This document shows positions 1 through 5,539 of a stretch of DNA of 6,697 bases, one piece after another. A program made the position numbers and the translations under genes. The stretch comes from an uncultured Gemmatimonadales bacterium (GTDB lineage: Bacteria > Gemmatimonadota > Gemmatimonadetes > Longimicrobiales > Gaopeijiaceae). The stretch covers positions 1-6,697 of the forward strand of contig CALJKZ010000059.1 of the NCBI GenBank assembly GCA_937983085.1, written 5' to 3'. Every line of letters begins with the position of its first letter. Position 1 is the stretch's first letter. The notes beneath the pieces are model-generated. The model was given only the letters and a program-made list of their open reading frames with translations, searched no databases and was not told the origin of the DNA.

Positions 1-115
1 CGATGACGCTCATCGAGTAGTCGATGAACGTTTCCCTCATCTCGTCTTCGAGTAGACGCGAGAGAACGGTCTGTCCGCCTCCCTCTCCGCCTCCGAACTC
101 GAGCTCGTCACTCAT
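1..115 (-). CDS. gyrA: DNA gyrase subunit A (or ParC-type topoisomerase A subunit), N-terminal fragment
   Basis: Only the first 38 codons are inside the window; the gene continues past the left edge. Translation from the ATG at 115-113 gives an acidic, glycine-rich start (MSDELEFGGGEGGGQ) and then the segment LEDEMRETFIDYSMSVI at residues 22-38. In this family that segment opens the breakage-reunion domain, ahead of the arginine-finger and catalytic tyrosine regions. GyrA is the DNA-cleaving subunit of the A2B2 enzyme that introduces negative supercoils using ATP bound by GyrB. The start is supported by an AGGAAG Shine-Dalgarno 9 nt upstream. The N-terminus does not separate GyrA from ParC, so the symbol is the more likely of two. 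The gene points the same way as the glycosyltransferase upstream of it but is 259 nt away, so it probably has its own promoter. Confidence 0.85.
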   Translation of the reverse strand, partial: MSDELEFGGGEGGGQTVLSRLLEDEMRETFIDYSMSVI

Positions 116-124
116 ACGGATGTG

Positions 125-130
125 CTTCCT
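125..130 (-). promoter_or_regulatory. Shine-Dalgarno site of the gyrA-like gene
   Basis: The minus strand reads AGGAAG, 9 nt before the ATG at 115-113. It fixes the start of the topoisomerase gene, and no other start codon in that frame has comparable support. Confidence 0.6.
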
Positions 131-318
131 GTCTTGAATCGGGGCAGGGGCGCGAGGCGCACCTCGGAGACGTGTCCGGCCTCGGGCAAGCGCTCACTCC
201 TGGGGTCAGGGTCACCGCCGTAACGGGACCTCTTTTGGGGCACGTCGGGGGATTCTCCAAGAGGCTACGCGCGGCGGCCTCCAAGGCCCTGAAAAATAAC
301 CCCGTGCGGACCTGTCAC

Positions 319-337
319 CAAGGCGGAAAAAGCCTTG
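319..337 (-). terminator. Weak hairpin downstream of the glycosyltransferase, possible terminator
   Basis: CAAGGC (319-324) and GCCTTG (332-337) form a perfect 6-bp stem with a 7-nt loop, 38 nt past the glycosyltransferase stop codon. Read on the minus strand, the T-run lies in the loop rather than after the stem. The next T-rich stretch (minus-strand TTATTTTT, near 290-297) is about 20 nt further on. It could help end transcription but does not have the canonical form of an intrinsic terminator. Confidence 0.2.
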
Positions 338-374
338 AACCACAAGGATTTTCGCGAGGTCGACAGGGGCCTGC

Positions 375-1457
375 TCACGCCACCGCGACGAAGTCCTTCA
401 ACGGTCGCTTTCCCGCTCCCTCCAGGAGCCCCCTGATCTGCCCCCGGGCGCCCTCCTGACCGACGGCCGCGAGGTGGAATTCCGTCCCCGCTTGGCCCCC
501 TGCGCCGACGCCTCCCAGGGCCAGGCCCGCCGGAGTATCCAGGACCGGTGCTCCGTGGATCTCCTGGCCGATCTTCCGGGGGTCCAACTCGACGAAGGCG
601 GCGACTTCGACGCCGGCACCCTGGAGCGCACGGGACAGCGCCTTGCCCACCGGCCCGGCGCCCCAGATGACGACGCTGCGGAGCCCGGCCCGGGCGGTAC
701 GTCGACTGGGTCGCGGCGTCGGCTGCAGCACCGTCCGGCACAGGTAGTCGACCTTCGTAGCCAGGAAGGCTTCCGGGGCGTACCGCGCATCGCTTCGGGA
801 AAGCCGGTCCTCACCCTCTCGCCAATGGAGCAGCACGTCGGCCACCTTCCCGAAGCGGTGACCCTGGGACCACATGCGCAGGATGAGCTCGTAGTCCTCG
901 GGACCGTCCGTATCCCGGTAGCCCCCCACGGCCTCGAGGGCGTCGGCGCGGAGAAAGAACGTCGGGTGGGGGAGAGGGCACTCGACGAAGATCCCTGCGT
1001 CGATCTCGTCGGGCTGCACCCGGCTGTTGATCCAACGCTCGTAGCGTCGCGCGCCGGCCCGGACCACGGCCCGAGGGAAGTAGCGCACCCCGCAGCCGCA
1101 CGCCGAGAGGTCGGCTCGGGACCGCATGAGGTCCAGCTGCGCCTCGAGCCGGCCGGGCTTCGAGACGTCGTCGGCGTCCATGCGGGCCACGAACTCGCCC
1201 CGGACCAGGGCCCTCCCCCGCTCCAGGGCGGCGACGATACCCTTCGGGGGCTGCCTCGTCGTCCGGATGCGGGGATCACGGTCCGCCCATCGGGCGAGGA
1301 CGTCGGGGGTGGCATCGGTGGAGCCGTCGTCCACTACCACGATCTCGATGTCGGCCAGCGTCTGCGCCACCATGGACTCCAGCGCCTCGTCCAGATGGGC
1401 TGCCCCGTCGCGGACGGGGAGGAGCACACTGACGACGGGGGTCCGGCCGGCCGTCAT
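375..1457 (-). CDS. Family 2 glycosyltransferase with C-terminal Rossmann-like domain
   Basis: The 360-residue protein has a GT-A fold glycosyltransferase domain at about residues 8-240. It shows the nucleotide-binding stretch VVDDGSTDAT (41-50), the metal-binding DADD (94-97) and the ED pair of the likely catalytic base in GPEDYE (185-190). Such enzymes move a sugar from a nucleotide-sugar donor to a glycan, lipid or other acceptor; donor and acceptor cannot be read from sequence. Residues 260-360 form a second domain starting SVVIWGAGPVGKAL, whose G266-A-G-P-V-G271 is a Rossmann GxGxxG loop. No signal peptide or membrane segment is visible, so it is probably cytoplasmic or peripherally membrane-bound. 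I chose the ATG at 1457 because GAGGAG lies 9 nt upstream. A longer frame from 1580 would extend into uvrA and adds no family sequence. The gene starts 13 nt after uvrA and is probably co-transcribed with it. Confidence 0.88.
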   Translation of the reverse strand: MTAGRTPVVSVLLPVRDGAAHLDEALESMVAQTLADIEIVVVDDGSTDATPDVLARWADRDPRIRTTRQPPKGIVAALERGRALVRGEFVARMDADDVSKPGRLEAQLDLMRSRADLSACGCGVRYFPRAVVRAGARRYERWINSRVQPDEIDAGIFVECPLPHPTFFLRADALEAVGGYRDTDGPEDYELILRMWSQGHRFGKVADVLLHWREGEDRLSRSDARYAPEAFLATKVDYLCRTVLQPTPRPSRRTARAGLRSVVIWGAGPVGKALSRALQGAGVEVAAFVELDPRKIGQEIHGAPVLDTPAGLALGGVGAGGQAGTEFHLAAVGQEGARGQIRGLLEGAGKRPLKDFVAVA

Positions 1458-1466
1458 CTCCGACGG

Positions 1467-1472
1467 CTCCTC
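1467..1472 (-). promoter_or_regulatory. Shine-Dalgarno of the glycosyltransferase, overlapping the uvrA stop
   Basis: The minus strand reads TGAGGAG, in which the uvrA stop codon TGA (1473-1471) shares bases with the GAGGAG ribosome binding site 9 nt before the ATG at 1457. This decides the glycosyltransferase start and suggests translational coupling to uvrA. Confidence 0.7.
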
Positions 1473-4311
1473 AGACCCGGGCCTCGAGTTCGCGGAGAGC
1501 TTCAGCCAGATACCGCCCCGTATGGCTTTCGGGAATGGAGGCGATGTCCTGGGGACGGCCCATTCCCACCACTTCCCCACCCCGCGCTCCTGCCCCGGGA
1601 CCCAGGTCGATGACCCAGTCGGCGACGCGGATGACGTCGAGGTTGTGCTCGATGACCAGGACCGTGTTGCCCGCGTCCACCAGGCGGCCCAGGACCTCGA
1701 CCAGCTTGCGCACGTCTTCGCCCGACAGGCCGGTGGTGGGTTCGTCGAGGATGTACAGCTTCCGACCCTTCTTGCCCGACGCCTTGGCCAGCTCCCGGGC
1801 GATCTTCAGGCGCTGTGACTCGCCCCCCGACAACGTCGTGGCTGGCTGCCCGAGGCGGAGGTATCCCAGCCCCACCTGCTGCAGCTGCCACAGCGTCTTG
1901 CCGAGCTTCCGCTCGCGGATGAAGAAACGGATGGCTTCGTCCACGGTGAGATCCAGGACCTCGGCGATGGTTCGCCCCCGGACCTTCACATCGAGGATCT
2001 CGCGCTTGTATCGCTTCCCGCCGCAGGCATCACAGGGCACGTACACGTCGGCCATGAAGATCATCTCCACCTCCACGGCCCCGGCCCCGCTGCACTCCTC
2101 GCAGCGGCCGCCCTTCACGTTGAAGCTGAAGTGGCCGGGCTTGTAGCCGCGTTCCCGGGCGATGGGCGTCTGGGCGAAGAGCTTCCGCACCTCGTCCCAC
2201 GCCTTGATGTACGTCACGGGGTTCGAGCGCGGGGTGCGCCCGATGGGAGACTGGTCGACGAGCACCACCTCGGCCAAATGGCTCACGCCCTCCAGGGCCT
2301 CGTACTCCCCCACCGGCTCCCCGAGGTGCTCCTTAGCGCTGGTCTCGCCCGTCCCAAGCTCCTGCTCGGCAGCCCGGTACAGCACGTCGTGGACGAGGGT
2401 CGACTTGCCCGACCCCGACACGCCGGTCACCACCGTCATGGCGCCGAGGGGCACCTCGATGTCCACTCCGCGGAGGTTGTGCTGCCGGGCGCCCCGAAGG
2501 ACCAGCGCCGGGCCATCCAAGGCACGAGGCCGATGGGCCGGCTCGATGGGTGACGCGCCGGAGAGGTACCGACCCGTGGCCGTGTCCTGCTCCAGAAGCG
2601 CGCCGGGCGCGCCCTGCAAGACGACCTCACCCCCCAGTTCCCCCGACGCCGGGCCCAGCTCGACGACATGGTCCGAGACGCGGATGGCCTGGGCGTCGTG
2701 CTCCACCACCACCACCGTGTTTCCCGCGGCGCGTAGTCTCTGAAGGAGGTCGAGGAGCGCTCCCGTATCCCGGGGGTGGAGCCCGACGGTGGGTTCGTCC
2801 AGCACGTAGAGCGTATCCACCAGCGCCGAACCCAGGGAGTTGGCCAGGTTGATGCGTTGGGCCTCACCACCCGAGAGCGTGCGCATCTGGCGGCTCAGCG
2901 AGAGGTAGCCCAGGCCGACGTCCACGAGGAAGCTCACCCGCGCCCTCAACTCGCGGAGGATCGTCTCGGCGATCTGCTCCTCCATGGCGCTCAGTTCCAG
3001 CTCGTCGAACCACACGGAGAGCTCTTCCAGGGGAAGCTCCCCCACCCAGGCGATGGTCCGGTCGCCCACGCGGACGTAGAGGCCCTGGGACCGAATCCGG
3101 GCCCCGCCACACGCCTTGCACGTCGTCGGGCTCTGGTACTGTCGCAGGAAGACCCGGATGTAGGCCTTGTAGCGCTTCCTCTCCCGCGAGACGAGGAAAG
3201 GGATGATGCCCTTGAAGCCCTTGGTCCCCCGGAGGACCGCCTCGCGGAAGTCCCGGGGAAGCTCGTCCCACGGTGCGTCGGTGGAGACGCCGCGGTCCCG
3301 GGCGAACTCCAGGAGCCGCTTCCGCTCCTTCTTGTAGCGGGGCTTGGTCCAGGGATCGACGGCGCCCTGACGAAGGGAGCGGTCGGGCAGCGGAACGATG
3401 AGGTCTTCGTCGTACTCCAGGGTCGCCCCGAACCCGGTGCACTCGGAGCACGTGCCGTAGGGGTTGTTGAAGGAGAAGAGCTGGGGCGTCGGCTCCAGGA
3501 ACTCCACCTCCGGGTGGTCCGGGCAGCGGAAGTGCTCGGTGAAGAGCAGGCGGTCGGGCTCTCCTTCCACCTCGTCGGCCACCAGCACCACGGCCTCGCC
3601 GTCGCCCTCCACGAAGCACGTGCCCAGGGAATCAGCGAGGCGATCGGAGTCGCTGGAGTCCACCTTCAGGCGGTCCACCACCACCAGGATCTCGTCCGAC
3701 GCGGTGACGTCGAGGCCCAGGCCCTCCGGGGTGTCGGCGTCGGGGCCCGAGAGGTCCTGCGTGGCTCCATCGACGAGGACCCGTACGAAGCCCATGGCCC
3801 TGAGGTTGGCCACGACCAACTCGTGCTTGATCTCCTCGCTCCGGGGGAGCGGGAAGGCGACCCGGATGCGGGTCTCCTCGGGCAGATCGAGCACCCGGTC
3901 CACTGCCCCGCTCACGGTGTCGGGCCGGACCCAACGGTCGCACTCGGGGCAGTGAGTGCGGCCGACCCTGGACCAGAGGAGGCGCATGTAGTCGTACACC
4001 TCGGTGGCCGTACCCACGGTGGAGCGGCTCGTCTTGGTGGGGTTCTTCTGCTCGATGGCCACCGCCGGCGAGATCCCCTCCACCGAGTCGACGTCGGGCT
4101 TCTCCATGCGCTCCAGGAACTGCTTGGCGTACGTGGAGAGGGACTCGACGTACCGCCGCTGCCCCTCGGCGAAGAGGGTGTCCAACGCGAGGGAGCTCTT
4201 GCCCGACCCCGAGGGACCCGTGATGACGGTGAGGCTCCGCCTGGGGAGATCGAGGTCGATCCCCTTCAGGTTGTGCTGGCGCGCACCACGTATGCGGATG
4301 GGCTCGTCCAT
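1471..4311 (-). CDS. uvrA: UvrABC excision nuclease subunit A (damage-sensing ATPase)
   Basis: This 946-residue protein is close to the usual UvrA length of about 940. UvrA dimers scan DNA for bulky lesions, load UvrB and leave, starting nucleotide excision repair. Both ABC ATPase modules are complete. Module 1 has Walker A GPSGSGKS (32-39), signature LSGGEAQR (479-486), Walker B LYVLDEP (501-507) and the switch histidine H538. Module 2 has GVSGSGKST (630-638), LSGGESQR (827-834), LYILDEP (852-858) and H889. The C-terminal zinc site is C737, C740, C760, C763. The first zinc site reads C263, H266, C288, C291, with His where the E. coli protein has Cys. The start at MDEPIRIRGARQHNLK matches where family members begin. 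An AGGAGG lies 17 nt upstream, unusually far. An in-frame ATG at 4413 would add 34 residues with no family likeness. The gene is divergent from the his genes and is followed by a glycosyltransferase 13 nt later. Confidence 0.97.
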   Translation of the reverse strand: MDEPIRIRGARQHNLKGIDLDLPRRSLTVITGPSGSGKSSLALDTLFAEGQRRYVESLSTYAKQFLERMEKPDVDSVEGISPAVAIEQKNPTKTSRSTVGTATEVYDYMRLLWSRVGRTHCPECDRWVRPDTVSGAVDRVLDLPEETRIRVAFPLPRSEEIKHELVVANLRAMGFVRVLVDGATQDLSGPDADTPEGLGLDVTASDEILVVVDRLKVDSSDSDRLADSLGTCFVEGDGEAVVLVADEVEGEPDRLLFTEHFRCPDHPEVEFLEPTPQLFSFNNPYGTCSECTGFGATLEYDEDLIVPLPDRSLRQGAVDPWTKPRYKKERKRLLEFARDRGVSTDAPWDELPRDFREAVLRGTKGFKGIIPFLVSRERKRYKAYIRVFLRQYQSPTTCKACGGARIRSQGLYVRVGDRTIAWVGELPLEELSVWFDELELSAMEEQIAETILRELRARVSFLVDVGLGYLSLSRQMRTLSGGEAQRINLANSLGSALVDTLYVLDEPTVGLHPRDTGALLDLLQRLRAAGNTVVVVEHDAQAIRVSDHVVELGPASGELGGEVVLQGAPGALLEQDTATGRYLSGASPIEPAHRPRALDGPALVLRGARQHNLRGVDIEVPLGAMTVVTGVSGSGKSTLVHDVLYRAAEQELGTGETSAKEHLGEPVGEYEALEGVSHLAEVVLVDQSPIGRTPRSNPVTYIKAWDEVRKLFAQTPIARERGYKPGHFSFNVKGGRCEECSGAGAVEVEMIFMADVYVPCDACGGKRYKREILDVKVRGRTIAEVLDLTVDEAIRFFIRERKLGKTLWQLQQVGLGYLRLGQPATTLSGGESQRLKIARELAKASGKKGRKLYILDEPTTGLSGEDVRKLVEVLGRLVDAGNTVLVIEHNLDVIRVADWVIDLGPGAGARGGEVVGMGRPQDIASIPESHTGRYLAEALRELEARV

Positions 4312-4328
4312 GTCGGCGGGTGCCGAAA

Positions 4329-4334
4329 CCTCCT
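4329..4334 (-). promoter_or_regulatory. Strong AGGAGG upstream of uvrA at unusual distance
   Basis: The minus strand has a consensus AGGAGG, but 17 nt separate it from the ATG at 4311-4309, against the usual 5-10. No ATG, GTG or TTG in the uvrA frame falls at a normal distance from it. It may still serve uvrA inefficiently, or may be chance in a purine-rich stretch. Confidence 0.35.
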
Positions 4335-4393
4335 CGTTGATCGGGGTTCGCGTGGGCCCATGAAGTCCGGCCACGGACTCCGCGGGGTTGATG

Positions 4394-4399
4394 ATGATA
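4394..4399 (-). promoter_or_regulatory. Candidate -10 element for uvrA
   Basis: The minus strand reads TATCAT, matching TATAAT at five of six positions, 82 nt upstream of the uvrA ATG. It is one of few AT-rich hexamers in this GC-rich spacer. No good -35 is seen 16-18 nt further upstream, so this is tentative. If used, transcription would begin near 4387 and exclude the alternative uvrA start at 4413. Confidence 0.25.
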
Positions 4400-4438
4400 A
4401 AGCGTGCGTCCATGGAGCGGCATCGTCGCCGCCCGGGG

Positions 4439-4467
4439 TTGACGCCTTCCAGGGGTGGGTCGAGCTT
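4439..4467 (+). promoter_or_regulatory. Candidate promoter of the his leader
   Basis: TTGACG (4439-4444) matches the -35 consensus at five of six positions. At a 17-nt spacing it is followed by GAGCTT (4462-4467), a poor -10 that keeps only the A at position 2 and the T at position 6. Initiation about 7 nt downstream would fall near 4474, almost at the leader peptide ATG at 4477. Support is the -35 match and the position only. Confidence 0.3.
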
Positions 4468-4476
4468 TCGCGTCCC

Positions 4477-4554
4477 ATGACAACGCTGATCCACCCCCGG
4501 CATCACCATCATCACGCGGCCCACTCGGGCGGCGAGGGAATGGTGCGCGCCTAG
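4477..4554 (+). CDS. hisL: His operon leader peptide (attenuation sensor)
   Basis: This 25-residue open reading frame (ATG 4477, TAG 4552-4554) carries seven histidines: H6, the run H9-H13 and H16, in the stretch HPRHHHHHAAH. It sits on the strand of hisG, 73 nt before the first hisG ATG, and is followed by alternative RNA hairpins and an intrinsic terminator. This is the arrangement of the enteric hisL leader (MTRVQFKHHHHHHHPD in E. coli), whose translation rate reports the supply of charged tRNA-His. The peptide itself probably has no function after synthesis. The last run codon (CAC, 4513-4515) overlaps the first base of the RNA segment that must be masked for antitermination. No good Shine-Dalgarno precedes the ATG; AGGGG at 4451-4455 is too far away, so the mRNA may be almost leaderless. 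The frame also runs open upstream antisense to uvrA, but no suitable start is seen there. Confidence 0.85.
   Translation: MTTLIHPRHHHHHAAHSGGEGMVRA
4515..4534 (+). promoter_or_regulatory. Attenuator 1:2 hairpin (pause/protector)
   Basis: CGCGGCCC (4515-4522) pairs with GGGCGGCG (4527-4534) around an ACTC loop, giving seven G-C pairs and one G-G mismatch (4518/4531). The 5' arm lies on leader codons 13-16, so a stalled ribosome would melt or block it. By analogy with known attenuators it would pause RNA polymerase and, when intact, keep segment 2 away from segment 3. Confidence 0.7.
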
Positions 4555-4590
4555 GATCCGGATCCGAAGCAAGCATTCTCTCGCGGCCCG
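4526..4590 (+). promoter_or_regulatory. Attenuator 2:3 antiterminator hairpin
   Basis: CGGGCGGCGAGGGAATG (4526-4542) pairs with CATTCTCTCGCGGCCCG (4574-4590) over 17 positions: 15 Watson-Crick pairs, one G-U (4537/4579) and one G-G mismatch (4531/4585). It captures nine of the eleven bases of the terminator 5' arm, so the two structures cannot coexist. The 31-nt loop holds the leader stop codon and a GGATCC tandem that may form a small hairpin of its own. Confidence 0.78.
4554..4565 (+). repeat. Tandem GGATCC palindrome in the antiterminator loop
   Basis: Two adjacent GGATCC copies form a perfect 12-bp palindrome starting on the last base of the leader stop codon. In RNA, GGAT (4554-4557) and ATCC (4562-4565) can pair around a CCGG loop. 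It lies between segments 2 and 3 of the attenuator and may help bring them together. Confidence 0.5.
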
Positions 4591-4616
4591 TCAGACGACG
4601 GGGCGCGTTTTTTTTT
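4582..4616 (+). terminator. Intrinsic terminator upstream of hisG (attenuator 3:4 hairpin)
   Basis: CGCGGCCCGTC (4582-4592) and GACGGGGCGCG (4597-4607) form an 11-position stem with one G-G mismatch (4586/4603) and a 4-nt AGAC loop, directly followed by nine T (4608-4616). This is a textbook rho-independent terminator on the hisG strand. It cannot serve uvrA, which is transcribed away from it, and no full-length gene ends here on the plus strand, so its natural role is premature termination ahead of hisG. Confidence 0.9.
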
Positions 4617-4621
4617 ACACC

Positions 4622-4625
4622 AGGA
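4622..4625 (+). promoter_or_regulatory. Shine-Dalgarno of hisG
   Basis: AGGA lies 5 nt after the terminator T-run. It is followed by three consecutive ATG codons at 4628, 4631 and 4634, at spacings of 2, 5 and 8 nt. The third has the best spacing and the first is too close. Confidence 0.6.
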
Positions 4626-4633
4626 ACATGATG

Positions 4634-5539
4634 ATGAGCAGCGAAGCAAACGACGCGAAGCCGGGCCAGGATCGGCGTATACGCGTCGCCCTCCCCAACA
4701 AGGGACGGCTCTCGGAACGGGCTCTGGACCTCTTCGAGGAGGCCGGACTGAAGCCCGAGTTCCGTGCGGATCGGGCTCTGATGGCCTCTCTCGGTGACGA
4801 CTTCCAGGCGATCTTCGTCCGGGCCGCCGACATTCCCGAGTACTTGGCCGACGGTGCCGCCGAGTTGGGCGTGACCGGCGCGGACCTGGTGGCCGAGAGC
4901 GGGAAGGACGTCCACGAGGTGCTGGACCTGGGCTTCGGCCGATGCCGGCTCGCTCTGGCGGTCCGTGACGAGAGCTCCATCCGCACCGCCGCCGATCTCC
5001 CTGCCGGTGCCCGCGTGGCGACGTCCTTTCCCCGCATCGCCCGTCGTCACTTCGAGTCGCTGGGGATTCCCATCGAGATCGCCGGGGTGAGCGGCGCCGC
5101 GGAGATCGCCCCTCACCTGGGCGTGGCCGACGTCATCGTCGACCTGGTGTCCACGGGATCGACACTCCGGGTGAACGGCCTCCGGGAAGTGGAGACCCTC
5201 CTCCACTCCAGTGCCCGCCTCGTGGCGAGCCGCGAGGCCATGTCCGATGGCGGTCTGGTCAAGGCCATCGAGGACCTCTCCACCGCTCTGGAATCGGTCC
5301 TTCGGGCTCGCGCCAAGCGGTATCTCATGGCCAACGTGCCCCGGGACCGGCTGGACGAGGTGCGTCAGATCATCCCCGGCCTGTCGGGCCCCACCATCGT
5401 GGAGGTCATGGATTCGGGCGCCTGGGTGGCGGCCCACGCCGTCGTGGACGTCGAACAGGTCTATCAGACCATCGCCCGGCTCAAGGAGCTCGGCGCCGAA
5501 GGCATCCTGGTGACTCGCATCGAGAGGCTGATGCCATGA
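4634..5539 (+). CDS. hisG: ATP phosphoribosyltransferase, long form (HisG)
   Basis: This enzyme catalyses the committed step of histidine synthesis, joining ATP and PRPP to give phosphoribosyl-ATP and pyrophosphate, in the cytoplasm. The 301-residue product is close to the E. coli long form (299). The N-terminal catalytic part begins RIRVALPNKGRLSERAL (15-31). The PRPP-binding loop is clear in ADVIVDLVSTGSTLRVNGL (165-183). Residues about 225-300, from RYLMANVPRDRLDEV to AEGILVTRIERLM, form the C-terminal regulatory domain that binds histidine in long-form enzymes, so feedback inhibition is expected and a HisZ partner is not needed. I chose the third of three consecutive ATG codons for its 8-nt spacing from AGGA; starting at 4628 would add two methionines. 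The gene follows a leader-peptide attenuator and overlaps hisD by four bases, making it the first structural gene of a his operon. Confidence 0.96.
   Translation: MSSEANDAKPGQDRRIRVALPNKGRLSERALDLFEEAGLKPEFRADRALMASLGDDFQAIFVRAADIPEYLADGAAELGVTGADLVAESGKDVHEVLDLGFGRCRLALAVRDESSIRTAADLPAGARVATSFPRIARRHFESLGIPIEIAGVSGAAEIAPHLGVADVIVDLVSTGSTLRVNGLREVETLLHSSARLVASREAMSDGGLVKAIEDLSTALESVLRARAKRYLMANVPRDRLDEVRQIIPGLSGPTIVEVMDSGAWVAAHAVVDVEQVYQTIARLKELGAEGILVTRIERLMP
5522..5527 (+). promoter_or_regulatory. Shine-Dalgarno of hisD inside hisG
   Basis: GAGAGG lies within the last codons of hisG, 8 nt before the hisD ATG at 5536. With the ATGA overlap it supports this start and coupled translation. Confidence 0.55.

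Larger units (their letters stand above)
116..374. other. Intergenic gap between the glycosyltransferase and gyrA-like genes
   Basis: This 259-nt gap should hold the end of the uvrA-glycosyltransferase transcript and the promoter of the gyrA-like gene, since both flanking genes read leftward. Apart from the Shine-Dalgarno at 125-130 and a small hairpin at 319-337, I find no convincing -35/-10 pair, no strong terminator and no coding sequence with recognisable protein features. Open frames crossing the gap have no Shine-Dalgarno and low-complexity, arginine- and proline-rich translations. Confidence 0.5.
4515..4616 (+). promoter_or_regulatory. Histidine attenuator (leader RNA with three alternative hairpins)
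   Basis: Four segments can be drawn: 1 at 4515-4522, 2 at 4526-4542, 3 at 4574-4592 and 4 at 4597-4607. Segment 2 can pair with 1 or with 3, and segment 3 with 2 or with 4, so antiterminator and terminator exclude each other. A ribosome stalled at His codons 10-13 (4504-4515) would cover segment 1, freeing 2 to pair with 3 and letting RNA polymerase read into hisG. A ribosome that reaches the stop at 4552 would cover the end of segment 2, freeing 3 to pair with 4 and ending transcription. Without translation, 1:2 forms and the terminator follows. The pairings are read directly from the sequence; the regulatory logic is inferred from known his and trp attenuators. Confidence 0.82.

Noticed and set aside
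172..459. Possible 95-codon gene in the gap between gyrA-like and glycosyltransferase genes.
   Set aside because: It has no Shine-Dalgarno and no recognisable domain, and it runs into the end of the glycosyltransferase gene on the opposite strand.
474..1613. Plus-strand open frame of 379 codons antisense to the glycosyltransferase.
   Set aside because: The minus-strand frame carries clear GT2 motifs and a good ribosome binding site. The plus-strand frame is low complexity and unlike any family I know.
4501..4515. CATCACCATCATCAC followed by GGATCC sites looks like a cloned His-tag with BamHI sites (vector contamination).
   Set aside because: The His codons lie in a short native frame with its own start and stop, are integrated into a matched set of attenuator stems, and sit directly before hisG. 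A tag would be fused to a protein and flanked by other vector sequence, which is absent.
2776..4554. Long plus-strand open frame (592 codons) ending at the leader peptide stop.
   Set aside because: It is antisense to uvrA across its length and has no protein family likeness. Only its last 26 codons, from the ATG at 4477, are treated as real (hisL).
4312..4572. Upstream extension of uvrA to an ATG at 4572, giving 1033 residues.
   Set aside because: The extra 87 residues have no similarity to UvrA N-termini and would run antisense through the his leader and its stop codon region. The family start lies at 4311.
3632..5437. Minus-strand open frame of 601 codons crossing the uvrA-hisG spacer.
   Set aside because: It overlaps two strongly recognised genes (uvrA in another frame and hisG antisense). 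Its translation is typical of a high-GC shadow frame, rich in G, R, A and P with no motifs.
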